Shown: positions 33,607 to 42,177, counted from the stretch's first letter. The stretch is DNA of 64,000 nucleotides from CAVOHU01 sp963843385 (GCA_963843385.1 CAWJJY010000007.1:372001-436000), one strand, 5' to 3'. Translations and numbers: made by a program. Notes: generated by a model not told the origin, from the sequence alone.

Positions 33607-34305
33607 CTACCACGCAACGTCGTAGCCAGGCCCCGTGAACTGGCGAGGCAGATCGGTCCACGCCGAGCGCCCTTCGTAGCGCACCGGCTTGCGGTCGGGA
33701 TAGGCCGCCTTGAAGGCGACATAGCGCTTCCGCAGCGCGCGCTCTCTCGCCCAGTCCACTCGCAGCGGCCGGTGCGGGCAGTCGATCAGCATCTGCTCGG
33801 CCTTCCACAGGTTCTTCTCCGACAATCGCCAGTCGTAGGCGCCAAGGACGCGCAGGTCCACGACCTGGTAGGCCGTGATGCACCCGGACAGGTCGACATA
33901 CGGTTCGAAGTAGCTCATCGCGAGCGCGCGGGGTGAGTTGAAGACGGCCTTTCGCCCGTGAAGGCCCGGATCGCGCGATCGGGCGACGGACCCCCATCTG
34001 CCCGCCCGCCGATAGACGAAGATCACGTGATCGAGCTTGTCAATCGACTCGAAGCTGAGCACGAGCGGAGGGTAGCCGTGCTGTTCCAGAATCACGGCGG
34101 CCGACAGCGCCGCCTCCAGGCAATGCGCCGTTCCCGTCCTCACCACGCCGCGGAAACTCCGCAACGTTTCCCCGCGCGGGGCGGGCTCGGTGTTGTAGGG
34201 CAGGCGGTTCAGGAATGTCTGCACGAGGCGCGGGGTGCGCAGCCGCCTGATGAGGCGCCGTTCTTCCGCCGTAAACGACGACAGGGGCGGAGGGCCTTCA
34301 GTCAT
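33607..34305 (-). CDS. Transglutaminase-like (papain-fold) protein
   Basis: The product is a 232-residue cytoplasmic protein. A candidate catalytic triad is Cys in TGTAHCLEAALSAAV, His in DKLDHVIFVY and Asp in ARSRDPGLHG, in the order and spacing of transglutaminase-like cysteine hydrolases. No signal peptide is present. The ATG overlaps the stop of the acyl-CoA synthetase gene by four bases, so it is the last gene of the iorA-iorB-acd operon. A peptidase or amidase role linked to amino-acid catabolism is conceivable but only inferred from position. Confidence 0.72.
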   Translation of the reverse strand: MTEGPPPLSSFTAEERRLIRRLRTPRLVQTFLNRLPYNTEPAPRGETLRSFRGVVRTGTAHCLEAALSAAVILEQHGYPPLVLSFESIDKLDHVIFVYRRAGRWGSVARSRDPGLHGRKAVFNSPRALAMSYFEPYVDLSGCITAYQVVDLRVLGAYDWRLSEKNLWKAEQMLIDCPHRPLRVDWARERALRKRYVAFKAAYPDRKPVRYEGRSAWTDLPRQFTGPGYDVAW

Positions 34306-36599
34306 CGAGTCGCAGCCGGCACGTCGAGACCTTTCAGTGCGGCGTGCCTCGACGCGACCCGCTCGTCCCGGCGCCGGCGATGGGCACAGAACGCATTGAA
34401 CAGCCGCAGCGCGCGATCCGCGGACCGGAACGTCGGCACACCATGCGCGGCCAGATCGCGCGCCATCGGATCGTACAGGGCGCCCGCGTCGACCACGGCC
34501 ACCCAGGGTTTCCGTGTCGTCCGCCTCAGGTCGGCCAGCCGGCGCGCCAGCGATCCGTCGCGTCCGATGTCCTCACCATGTCCGGCGTCCCGGGCCAGGG
34601 TGTTGAGCGCCGCCGTGAGGGGCACGCAGCCTACGCAGACGGCGTCAAGCGCCGGATCGGCGAGCAGCGCCTCGACCACCTGCGCGTACGGCTCATCCGA
34701 CATCATCGGCGTGAGATCGAGCGGATTGTGCACGTCGACCACCTGCTCCAGGCGCGCGCGTGCGAAGAGTTCCTGGACCCGGCGACGGGTCTGGTCCGAG
34801 AATCGTCCAAGCGTGAACTCGCCGAGGTTGTCCGCGATCGCCACGCACTCGAACCCGGCATTGGAGACGGCGCCGAGCCGCCGGCCCGAGATCTCGGTGT
34901 CGCGCAGCTGCGAGAAGAGCAGCGCGAGATCCTCGAAATCCTCGAGCGTGTCCGCGACGACCACTCCCTGCGACTCTCCGAGCAATCTGGTCACGGCGTA
35001 ATCGCCGGCGATCGACGCCGTGTGGCTCGCCGACGCCTTCGCGCCGGCCGCGGTCCGTCCGGCTCGGTACAGGATAACGGTTCGTCCGCTCGTGACGATA
35101 TCGCGCGCCGCGCGCAGGAATTTCAGGCCATCCAGCGGGCGAAAGCCTTCGACGTAGACCGCGAACAGTTCGATCTCCGGATCGTCCTTGAGGTACGCCA
35201 GGTAGTCCCCGACGGTCAGATCCATCTGGTTGCCGAGCGTCACCGAGTACTTGGGATTCAGCAACCCGAGCTTGCTGGCCTTCGACACGGCGAACGCACC
35301 GCTCTGCGAGATGAACGCAACAGGCGACCTCGGCCCCGACGGAACGGGAAGCTTGTACTCGGGGATGAATGTCGTGTCGTAGCGCCCGGGCAGGGACCTG
35401 ATGCCCAGGCAGTTACCGCCATTGATGAGCGGCCCGCGCCACTCGCTCGCCCGCGCCTCGGCGAGCGCCGCGTGCATCCGCGCGACGATCTGTTCGCTGC
35501 CGGCCTTTTCCTCGAGGCCGCCGGGGATGAGCACGACGCTCTCGGCCTTGCGCGTCTCGATGATCTCCGAGAGCGCTCCGGCCGACTGGGCCGCATCGAT
35601 GCACAGGACGAAGAGATCGACGCGCTCGGGAACCGAGGCGATGTCGGGCACGCAGGGACAGCCCTCTATGGAGGCGATGCCAGGCTTCACGATGTGAATC
35701 CGCCGGCGGTCGAATCCCTCGCGGATGAGGTTGTTGACGATGATGTGGCCGGGATTCAAGCGCTCGGAGACACCCATGATCGCGGCGGATCGCGGTTCGA
35801 GCAGGCGCTTCAGCTTCCAGAGCGGCTTCTCGACGGCAACGCCGCCGCTCGACGGATCACGCAGCGTGGCCAACGCATCGAGGGCGACCAGGCGTCCATC
35901 GGGTGTGACCGCGAAAGGATTGACCTCGAACTCGGCGAGCTCGCCGCCCATCGCGCCGGCCAGCGACAGGAACGCCCCGACGGTCCTCGAGAGTGTTGCC
36001 ATCGCCAACCGCGGCGACTGACCACGCCGGGATTTGGTGATGAGGTCGACGACGGCGATGCTGCCAAGAGCGGTCTCGAGGCCGCCGGCCTCGACCAGAT
36101 CCGGCGAGAGCACGGCCATCTCACGGCCCGGCCGGATGTTGCCCGCCAGGAACTCGGCGTAGATTCCGCCCGCCCCGCAGGTGACCACCGGCCCCACGTC
36201 CCCGGTCCAGCGCAGGCCGATGAGCAGTTCGTGGCCGAGTCCCGCGTCGTGCTCGATGTATTCGTTCACTGTGAACCCGACGAGGCCCTGGCCCTGAAGC
36301 CGCTCCTCCATGGCGGCCACCGCAGAGGCGATCTCGTCACGCGTGTTCGGCACGACCACGACGCCGCCGGCCTCGCTCTTGTGCACGATCTGCGGCGACT
36401 GCACCTTGACCACCACGCGGCGTCCCGGCAGGTCACCATCCCGCCAGAGTGCGGCCGCGGCGGCATCGCGGATCACGACGTGGCGGGGCGCGTCGAGCCC
36501 CATCAGGCGGACCAGCGCAAGGCCCTCGGCCTCGAGGAGGCCGAGACGGCCGTCGTGCCGCGCCGTGGCGAAAAGTGCCCGGATGCCGGCGAGATCCAT
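34302..36599 (-). CDS. ADP-forming acyl-CoA synthetase (acetate-CoA ligase family), ATP-grasp-first arrangement
   Basis: This is a 765-residue single-chain enzyme that converts acyl-CoA + ADP + Pi to acid + ATP + CoA. The ATP-grasp domain is at the N-terminus (about 1-225, with VVVKVQSPQIVHKSEAGGV), followed by the CoA-binding Rossmann domain (about 245-370, AAIMGVSERLNPGHIIVNNL) and the ligase domains with the likely phosphohistidine in ASASHTASIAG. Most single-chain relatives I know place the ATP-grasp part last, so the order is permuted. It starts seven bases after iorB, so aryl-acetyl-CoA from the indolepyruvate oxidoreductase is the expected substrate. Confidence 0.87.
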   Translation of the reverse strand: MDLAGIRALFATARHDGRLGLLEAEGLALVRLMGLDAPRHVVIRDAAAAALWRDGDLPGRRVVVKVQSPQIVHKSEAGGVVVVPNTRDEIASAVAAMEERLQGQGLVGFTVNEYIEHDAGLGHELLIGLRWTGDVGPVVTCGAGGIYAEFLAGNIRPGREMAVLSPDLVEAGGLETALGSIAVVDLITKSRRGQSPRLAMATLSRTVGAFLSLAGAMGGELAEFEVNPFAVTPDGRLVALDALATLRDPSSGGVAVEKPLWKLKRLLEPRSAAIMGVSERLNPGHIIVNNLIREGFDRRRIHIVKPGIASIEGCPCVPDIASVPERVDLFVLCIDAAQSAGALSEIIETRKAESVVLIPGGLEEKAGSEQIVARMHAALAEARASEWRGPLINGGNCLGIRSLPGRYDTTFIPEYKLPVPSGPRSPVAFISQSGAFAVSKASKLGLLNPKYSVTLGNQMDLTVGDYLAYLKDDPEIELFAVYVEGFRPLDGLKFLRAARDIVTSGRTVILYRAGRTAAGAKASASHTASIAGDYAVTRLLGESQGVVVADTLEDFEDLALLFSQLRDTEISGRRLGAVSNAGFECVAIADNLGEFTLGRFSDQTRRRVQELFARARLEQVVDVHNPLDLTPMMSDEPYAQVVEALLADPALDAVCVGCVPLTAALNTLARDAGHGEDIGRDGSLARRLADLRRTTRKPWVAVVDAGALYDPMARDLAAHGVPTFRSADRALRLFNAFCAHRRRRDERVASRHAALKGLDVPAATR

Positions 36600-36605
36600 A
36601 CGCTC

Positions 36606-37184
36606 CTACTCCTGCTGCGCCGCGTCGCGGCCCGCCCTCAACGCCTTGAGATTGGTCTCGACCACCTTGTCGCCCTTGGAGGCGAACATCGATCGCGCGA
36701 AGTGCTCGATGGTCTCCAGCTTCACCGGAAGCAGGGACGATGCCGCGCCGACCATCACCATGTTGGTGGCCCGCAGCGACCCGGCCTGCCGGGCCAATTG
36801 TTCGCTGTCCACGAGAACCGCGTGCGGCAGCGAACGGATCGTGGCGAGGATGCCGTCGAGCGGCGGATAGGCCGCGAAGTTCTTGACCGGGTTGGTCGAC
36901 GTGACGATGGCGCCCTCGGGTGACAGGTAATCCAGGTATCGAAGGCTTTCGACGGGTTCCATGCTCAGGATCATCGCGGCGCCGCCCCTGGGAATGAGGT
37001 CGCTGGCGATCGCGTGATCCGCCAGGCGCAGGTTGGCCAGCACGCTGCCGCCCCGCTGCGACATGCCGTGGACCTCCGACTGCTTGACGGAGAGTCCCTC
37101 CCTCATGGCGCTCGACGCGATGATCGCCGACAGTGACACGACGCCCTGACCGCCAACTCCCGCAACGATGATGTCAAATGTCAT
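36606..37184 (-). CDS. iorB: Indolepyruvate:ferredoxin oxidoreductase, beta subunit
   Basis: The 192-residue subunit corresponds to the gamma-type domain of 2-oxoacid:ferredoxin oxidoreductases. DIIVAGVGGQGVVSLSAIIASSAMREGL and the GMSQRGGSVLANLRL segment are its signatures. With IorA it oxidises aryl pyruvates (indolepyruvate, phenylpyruvate, 4-hydroxyphenylpyruvate) to aryl-acetyl-CoA. It lies ten bases after iorA and six before the synthetase gene. Confidence 0.93.
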   Translation of the reverse strand: MTFDIIVAGVGGQGVVSLSAIIASSAMREGLSVKQSEVHGMSQRGGSVLANLRLADHAIASDLIPRGGAAMILSMEPVESLRYLDYLSPEGAIVTSTNPVKNFAAYPPLDGILATIRSLPHAVLVDSEQLARQAGSLRATNMVMVGAASSLLPVKLETIEHFARSMFASKGDKVVETNLKALRAGRDAAQQE

Positions 37185-37194
37185 GGCTCTCTTC

Positions 37195-38808
37195 CTAGGC
37201 GGTGGTCTCGACCTTCTGCCGGCGGCCGCGCTTCGCGGTTTCGATGCACTCGCGCACGGCCACGATGACCGAGAGCCCCTGGTGACTCAGTTCGCGGCGG
37301 AGCAGGGCGCCGTTGGCCGCGGCGTGGCGCGGGTGCGCCTCGACGATGTGGAGATGATCGCGCGGGACACCGAGGCCGCGAAGCAGCGGTTCGAGCTCGG
37401 ACGAGGGCCGGATCGTGGGTTGCCCGCCCGTCATGCCGACGGTCTTGTTGTCCAGGATCAGCACCGTCATCGGCGTGTTCGCCGAGATGGCATCCATCAG
37501 CGGCGTGACGCCGGAGTGGAGGAACGTGCTGTCGCCGATCACGGCGACAACCGGGTGCAGCCCGGCATCGGACGCGCCGCGGGCCATGCCGATCGACGCT
37601 CCCATGCAGACGCACGACTCGATGGCGGTGTAGGGCGGCAGCGCGCCGAGCGTGTAGCAGCCGATGTCCGAGGTCACCACCGCGCCCGGGAACTCAGCGA
37701 GGGCGCTGGTCACGGCGTGGAAGCTGTCGCCGTGCGGGCAACCGGCGCAGAGCTGGGGCGGCCGGTTCGGCAGCGACAGGCCGGGGACGGTCATGCTCGG
37801 GCGCAGCGGCAGTCCGAGCGCGGTGCGCACGATGTCCGGCGTCAACTCGCCGTCGGGCGGCACGTGCCCCGATTCCCGTCCCCGGATGTCGGCTTCCGGC
37901 GGAACGACGCCGCGCAGGGCGTGCTCGAGTAACGGATACCCTTCTTCGAGCACGAGAATCTTCGGAAATCGCCGCACGAACTCGCGCACGCGATCGACCG
38001 GAAACGGGTACGCGCCGACGTGGAGGTGGGCCGGCCGGCGCTCGAGGTCCGCGATGTTCTCGAAGAGATAGTTGCGAGCCAGCCCGGTCGTGATCACGCC
38101 GAATGCCGACTGGCCCTCCGGAATGTCCACGGTGTTGTACCGGCAAGCAGACGTGTACGCGCGCAGGCCGGCTTGCCGCTCGATGAGCGACCGCCACTGG
38201 CGGCGGGCGTTGGCCGGCAACAGCGTCCACGCCGCCGAATCCGGCGGTTTCCGCGCCGGGTTCTCGGGGCGGGCGTCTCCGGCCTGCACGATGCCCCGGC
38301 TGTGAGCGAGCCGCGTCACCAGGCGGAGCATCACCGGGATCGTGAACCGTTCGGAAAGGTCGAACGCCTCGCGCGTCATCTCGTAGGCTTCCTGATGGGT
38401 GGCCGGTTCGAGGCAGATGATCCTGGCGAAGTCCGCGAAGAAGCGGCTGTCCTGTTCGTTCTGCGAGCTGTGCATGCCCGGATCGTCCGCAACGGCCACC
38501 ACCAGCCCGCCATGGATGGACAAGAGCGCCGAGTTCATGAACGGATCCGCCGCCACGTTGAGGCCGACGTGCTTCATCGCCGCCAGCGCCCGCCGTCCCG
38601 CGAACGACACGCCGAGAGCCTCTTCATACGCCGTCTTCTCGTTGGCGCACCACGCCGCGAGCGGCCGCCCGTGCCGCTGTTGATGGCGAAGCAGGTACTC
38701 GAGGATCTCGGTCGACGGCGTGCCAGGGTAGGCGTACGCGCCGGTCAGGCCGGCGTGGACGGCGCCGAGCGCAACTGCCTCGTCACCGAGCAAAACCATC
38801 TCAGCCAT
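37195..38808 (-). CDS. iorA: Indolepyruvate:ferredoxin oxidoreductase, alpha subunit, without the C-terminal ferredoxin domain
   Basis: The product is 537 residues from the ATG at 38808, which has GGAG eight bases upstream (a TTG at 38820 is less likely). The N-terminal pyrimidine-binding domain starts LLGDEAVALGAVHAGLTGAYAYPGTPSTEI. The thiamine-diphosphate motif GDSTFLHSGVTPLMDAISANTPMTVLILDNKTVGMTGGQ is complete, and a CAGCPHGDSF segment precedes it. Usual IorA proteins run to about 600-640 residues and end with two 4Fe-4S motifs. Here the protein ends at VIVAVRECIETAKRGRRQKVETTA and has none. Electrons must then leave by a separate ferredoxin or other partner. iorB follows after ten bases. 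Confidence 0.9.
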   Translation of the reverse strand: MAEMVLLGDEAVALGAVHAGLTGAYAYPGTPSTEILEYLLRHQQRHGRPLAAWCANEKTAYEEALGVSFAGRRALAAMKHVGLNVAADPFMNSALLSIHGGLVVAVADDPGMHSSQNEQDSRFFADFARIICLEPATHQEAYEMTREAFDLSERFTIPVMLRLVTRLAHSRGIVQAGDARPENPARKPPDSAAWTLLPANARRQWRSLIERQAGLRAYTSACRYNTVDIPEGQSAFGVITTGLARNYLFENIADLERRPAHLHVGAYPFPVDRVREFVRRFPKILVLEEGYPLLEHALRGVVPPEADIRGRESGHVPPDGELTPDIVRTALGLPLRPSMTVPGLSLPNRPPQLCAGCPHGDSFHAVTSALAEFPGAVVTSDIGCYTLGALPPYTAIESCVCMGASIGMARGASDAGLHPVVAVIGDSTFLHSGVTPLMDAISANTPMTVLILDNKTVGMTGGQPTIRPSSELEPLLRGLGVPRDHLHIVEAHPRHAAANGALLRRELSHQGLSVIVAVRECIETAKRGRRQKVETTA

Positions 38809-38881
38809 GGGAATCTCCAAAGGGGGGCGGGAGGCAGGACCAGAGAAGCCGTCTGCCGGGACCGGTGCCCGGGCGCGGGCC

Positions 38882-39781
38882 TTATTTCACTGCCGCGGCG
38901 AGGTCAGCGAGCACGACCTCGGGGCTCCAGTCATTACCATTGTACGTCTTCACGAGCCGTCCATCACGATCGACGAGCACCGTGCGCAGGTTGTGGGTAA
39001 TCTGGCGCCCGCTCTTGCCTTCGCGGATGACTGCCAGGCCGACCTTCGCGCCGAACTCGTCGATGGCCTTGCGATCGCCAGTGGCGAATCGCCAGACCGG
39101 GTCATACGCCCCGACGTCCTTCGCGTGCTGCAGCAGGACGCCCGGCTTGTCGACGTCAGGATCGAAGGAGATCGACAGGAGCCGGACCGCGGAGCGCAGG
39201 GGCGGTGACACCAGGATCCCGCGCTGGAGCGCGAGGAAGTACTGGTCCATGCGCGGGCAATAGTCAGGCAGCGGACAACTCGTGTATATGAACGTCATCA
39301 GCACGAAGGAGCCGCGATACGAGGAGAACGCCCGCGAGCGCCCGTCCTGAAGCTCCAGCTCGATCTCGGGCAGCGCCATGCCGGGCCGGAGCTCAACGCT
39401 TGGAGGCTCGCCGGAGGGGCCGGACCGCTGCTCGGGGGGCAATGTACCGGTCTTCTGGATGCCCGCCAGCCAGGACTCCTCGTCGGTGACCATCAGCGTC
39501 GCGTGGACCAGATCGCCGACCGCGATGGCATCCAGCTGCTCGGGCTCCTTGACGGTGAACGCCATGGTCATGGCCGGCATGAACCCGACCACGTCCTCGT
39601 GTTTGACCGTCACCTGGGTCCGGTCCGGCTTGACGGCCAGGACCTCGCCGGTCAACTGGAAGGATCTGGCCTGGGATTCGGCCGGCTTTCCGCCGCACGA
39701 GACGATGAGGGAGGCCAGTGCCGCCAGAACGGCCCACGCCCCGATCGTCCGGATGGTTGGACGATGATGCATCCTCTTCAC
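38882..39781 (-). CDS. Lipoprotein fusing a CusF-like copper domain to an SCO1/SenC domain
   Basis: The product is a 299-residue lipoprotein (lipobox LIVSC, C29). Residues 40-110 form a CusF/CopK-like OB domain with copper-type ligands H61, M68, M71 and M73 (HEDVVGFMPAMTM). Residues 130-299 form an SCO thioredoxin fold with C169 and C175 in TSCPLPDYCPRM and H263 in ITHNLRTVL. The two cysteines are five residues apart rather than three, a variant also found in other SCO homologues. Copper delivery to a CuA centre is the family role; a CuA-domain protein is encoded at 15.3 kb, and an oxidase must be elsewhere. Confidence 0.9.
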   Translation of the reverse strand: MKRMHHRPTIRTIGAWAVLAALASLIVSCGGKPAESQARSFQLTGEVLAVKPDRTQVTVKHEDVVGFMPAMTMAFTVKEPEQLDAIAVGDLVHATLMVTDEESWLAGIQKTGTLPPEQRSGPSGEPPSVELRPGMALPEIELELQDGRSRAFSSYRGSFVLMTFIYTSCPLPDYCPRMDQYFLALQRGILVSPPLRSAVRLLSISFDPDVDKPGVLLQHAKDVGAYDPVWRFATGDRKAIDEFGAKVGLAVIREGKSGRQITHNLRTVLVDRDGRLVKTYNGNDWSPEVVLADLAAAVK

Positions 39782-39833
39782 TCTAGATCGATGTCGAGGC
39801 GGGGGAGAAGGGTGCGCCTCGACGGATCAGACC

Positions 39834-39895
39834 GGCTCGCGGCTGGCGGCTGGAGGCTCGCGGCTGGCGACTGGCGGCTGGCGGCAGAAGGGCAG
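39834..39895 (+). repeat. Heptamer repeat array between the SCO gene and the RRM gene
   Basis: Eight to nine heptamer units (GGCTCGC, GGCTGGC, GGCTGGA, GACTGGC) lie in the divergent gap about 50 bases upstream of the SCO gene start. The G-rich strand is the plus strand. The rest of the gap 39782-40117 holds the RRM promoter and leader. Confidence 0.8.
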
Positions 39896-39950
39896 CCGGA
39901 GCGAACTTGACGGTCCTTGTCGACCCCTGATCCGAATATCCCTTGACTTC

Positions 39951-39959
39951 TGCTATACT
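39951..39959 (+). promoter_or_regulatory. Extended -10 promoter for the RRM gene
   Basis: TGCTATACT is an extended -10 element (TGN plus TATACT). TTGACT lies only five bases before the hexamer, so it is not a normally spaced -35. Transcription from here would give a leader of about 150 bases before the ATG at 40118. Confidence 0.5.
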
Positions 39960-40117
39960 TCCGGCCGTTCTGGTGAGACCGCGCCGAAGAAGTCTGCGTG
40001 GGTGGTGCATCAGCCGCGTCAGATTCGCGTGAGTTTTCGCCGCGGCGACAGCTCGTAGGCGCGACGGGCTCGTCGCCGTCAGATCAGCGCGCGAAGGTGT
40101 CAGGAGCAGGGTCAAGC

Positions 40118-40477
40118 ATGGGCCGCAGACTCTACGTCGGAAACCTCCCCTACAAGTGTACGGACGACGACCTCCGCAACCTGTTCAGCCAGGCGGGCGC
40201 GGTGGAGAACGTCCAGGTGATGCGTGACACGGCCACGGGCCGCGCACGCGGATTCGCCTTCGTCGAGATGGCGACCGATGAAGGCGCCCAGAAGGCGGTC
40301 GCCGATTTCCACCAGCACCAGATGGACGGTCGGGCGCTGGTGGTCAACGAGGCCAGGCCGAAGTCGCCCGGTGGCGCCGGCCGTGGATTCGGCGCAGGGC
40401 CAGGCGGTGGCGGTGGGCGCGGGCGGGATTTCGGCGGGGACTTCGGCGGGGGCCGCGGTCGCGAGCCTCGCTGGTAG
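40118..40477 (+). CDS. RRM-type RNA-binding protein with glycine-rich tail
   Basis: The product is a 119-residue protein like the cold-inducible glycine-rich RNA-binding proteins of cyanobacteria. A single RRM (1-80) has RNP2 LYVGNLPY and RNP1 RGFAFVEM with the aromatic RNA-stacking residues. An Arg-Gly-rich tail (85-119) follows. CAGGAGCAGGG precedes the ATG, and the leader of about 150 bases is long enough for post-transcriptional control, common for cold-regulated genes. The gene is single. Confidence 0.93.
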   Translation: MGRRLYVGNLPYKCTDDDLRNLFSQAGAVENVQVMRDTATGRARGFAFVEMATDEGAQKAVADFHQHQMDGRALVVNEARPKSPGGAGRGFGAGPGGGGGRGRDFGGDFGGGRGREPRW

Positions 40478-40527
40478 GCGGCGCCCTCAGTCGCCGCGCG
40501 TCGCGATCACCCGGGTGTCCGGGTCGG

Positions 40528-40554
40528 CATGTCCGGGTACGAGTACCCGACATG
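40528..40554 (+). terminator. Hairpin downstream of the RRM gene
   Basis: CATGT and ACATG outer arms and CGGGTA/TACCCG inner arms pair with one bulged base around a CGAG loop, 50 bases after the stop. No T-run follows. Confidence 0.5.
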
Positions 40555-40659
40555 AAGGGGGACATTCTACCCGCCAGGGCTGGCGTCCCGCCTTCTGCTG
40601 CTGATCCGCGTCCGTCGCCTTCCGACCTTCGAGATCAACGCCACATTCAAGGATACCGG

Positions 40660-40683
40660 CACGGGCGGTGGTTGCCGCCCGTG
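40660..40683. terminator. Hairpin between convergent RRM and YheT-type genes
   Basis: A perfect 9-base stem CACGGGCGG / CCGCCCGTG with a 6-base loop lies between the two convergent genes and may end transcription in either direction. No clear T-run follows. Confidence 0.45.
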
Positions 40684-40844
40684 CGTGATGCCATGCCGCC
40701 TCCCGCCCTGTTTGCCATGAGTGATTCCTTTCGCGGCATCCACCGTGCACCGCAGCGCGACCGAACTCGCCGCCCGCGCAGGCTGCCATCCTGCCTCCCG
40801 CCCGGTTTGCCGCGGAGGTTTCCTACCACGTCATCCACAGGGCA
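40671..40844. repeat. Imperfect 95-base tandem duplication at the 3' end of the YheT-type gene
   Basis: Two copies of an intergenic segment lie 95 bases apart (about 40671-40749 and 40766-40844). The best-conserved part is 27 bases (40690-40716 and 40785-40811) with 24 identical. The second copy runs into the last codons of the YheT-type gene. The rest of the gap 40478-40670 holds two hairpins. Confidence 0.65.
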
Positions 40845-41841
40845 TCTCTGCGCGAGTAATCGGGCCGGAGAGAGCCTGCTCGGCGAACTCCACGATGGCG
40901 GCCTCGGCCCAGTAGCCGTCGTAGCCGTCCTGCGGCGACTCGATGAAGCCGCAGTGCCCTCCATGGCGCGTGATGACGCGCGTGATGCACGGGTTGGCGG
41001 CGAGGCTGGAGTGCTGCAACGGCCCAACGGGGATGAACGGATCGTCTTCGGCGGTAATGATGAGCGTGGGAACCCGAATGCGATCGATGACCCGCATCGA
41101 CGCCGCGCGGTGATAGTAGTCGGCGGAGTCCCTGAAGCCGTGGTGAGGGGCCGTGAATCGATCGTCGAACTGGCGGACGCGCCGAACACGCCACAATGAT
41201 CTGACGTCGTAGCGGCCGGGAAACTGCCGGGCCTTTCGCCGGATGCGCCCCCGCAATCCCCACATGAAGTTCCACTCGTACAGGCGATTCTGCCGCCGCT
41301 CGAGCATGTCGATGCACCAGGAGAGCTCGATGGTCGGCGAGACGGCCGCCACGGCGCGAAGCCATCCCGGCCTGTTCGCTCCGAGTTCCCCGGCGAGCTT
41401 CAGCGCCAGGTTCCCGCCGAGCGAGTAGCCGGCGACCACCATCGCCTCGAGCCCGTCGCGCGCGGCGAGTTCGTTCAGCACCGCGATCGGGTCGGCCGTC
41501 AGCCCGGAATGGTACAGGCCCTCGGAGAGCGCCTCGGTGCCGCCGCAGTTCCGCTGGTTCAGCCGCACGACATTGAAGCCGCGACCAAAGGCCTTGTCGG
41601 CCATCCCGAGCATGTAGTGAGCCTGGCTCGAACCCTCCAGGCCGTGCAGGGCGAGCAGCGTCGGGTGTGCTTCGGGGCGGTCCTGCCAGTGGCAGTGCGC
41701 CAGGACGCGCGAGTTCGGCGCGACGTCGAACACGCGAGCCACCGCCGGCGGCAGCGTCGGGAAACGGCGGGGTCTCGCCCACGCGAGGATGGTCATGCGG
41801 TGGCCGCCGCGCAGCCAGGCGGGCGGTGAGAAGGGACGCAT
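40831..41841 (-). CDS. YheT-family alpha/beta hydrolase
   Basis: The product is a 336-residue alpha/beta-fold hydrolase. The oxyanion segment LLALHGLEGSSQAHYM and the nucleophile elbow VVAGYSLGGNLALK are present. A late aspartate (TAEDDPFIP) and histidine (RHGGHCGFIE) complete the triad, as in the YheT/EMB8 family. The substrate is unknown; esterase activity is expected. The gene is divergent from the amidohydrolase gene and convergent with the RRM gene. Confidence 0.9.
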   Translation of the reverse strand: MRPFSPPAWLRGGHRMTILAWARPRRFPTLPPAVARVFDVAPNSRVLAHCHWQDRPEAHPTLLALHGLEGSSQAHYMLGMADKAFGRGFNVVRLNQRNCGGTEALSEGLYHSGLTADPIAVLNELAARDGLEAMVVAGYSLGGNLALKLAGELGANRPGWLRAVAAVSPTIELSWCIDMLERRQNRLYEWNFMWGLRGRIRRKARQFPGRYDVRSLWRVRRVRQFDDRFTAPHHGFRDSADYYHRAASMRVIDRIRVPTLIITAEDDPFIPVGPLQHSSLAANPCITRVITRHGGHCGFIESPQDGYDGYWAEAAIVEFAEQALSGPITRAEMPCG

Positions 41842-42069
41842 ACGGTTTCAGTCTACCTTCGATGACACGTGCCGGCTGCGGGCGTCTGGCAGGTGACAGG
41901 AACCCGGCGGCCGAGACCGTCCGGGCGAGACGGTCGTCCTCCAACGTGCCGGGTCGCGCAAGGCGGTTGAAAGCGGACAGCCAGCAGCCCATTTCGTCGT
42001 GACCGAGTGAAGACCACGCGACGTCAGTGTCCGATTCGAGACGTCAGCCTTGTCTTGTGCCGCGATGCC

Positions 42070-42091
42070 CCCGGCCGCCAGCCGCCAGCCC
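42070..42091 (-). repeat. Short heptamer repeat in the divergent gap 41842-42177
   Basis: About three units (GGCCGCCA GCCGCCA GCCC) lie upstream of the amidohydrolase gene, with the C-rich strand on that gene's coding strand. The remainder of the 336-base gap shows no gene or clear promoter; GGGAGGGGG before 42178 is a strong ribosome binding site. Confidence 0.6.
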
Positions 42092-42177
42092 AACAACTCT
42101 CTCTCGAAATGTTCTGCGCGGCCTGCTGTAGACTATGCCGTCGTCTGACCGACGAGAGGCGACGGGAGGGGGACTCG

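Noticed and set aside
34344..36923. An 859-codon open frame on the plus strand
   Set aside because: Antisense to the acyl-CoA synthetase and iorB genes; His/Arg/Asp-rich shadow typical of GC-rich antisense.
39943..39959. Canonical -35/-10 promoter TTGACT/TATACT for the RRM gene
   Set aside because: Only five bases separate the hexamers; kept only as an extended -10 element.
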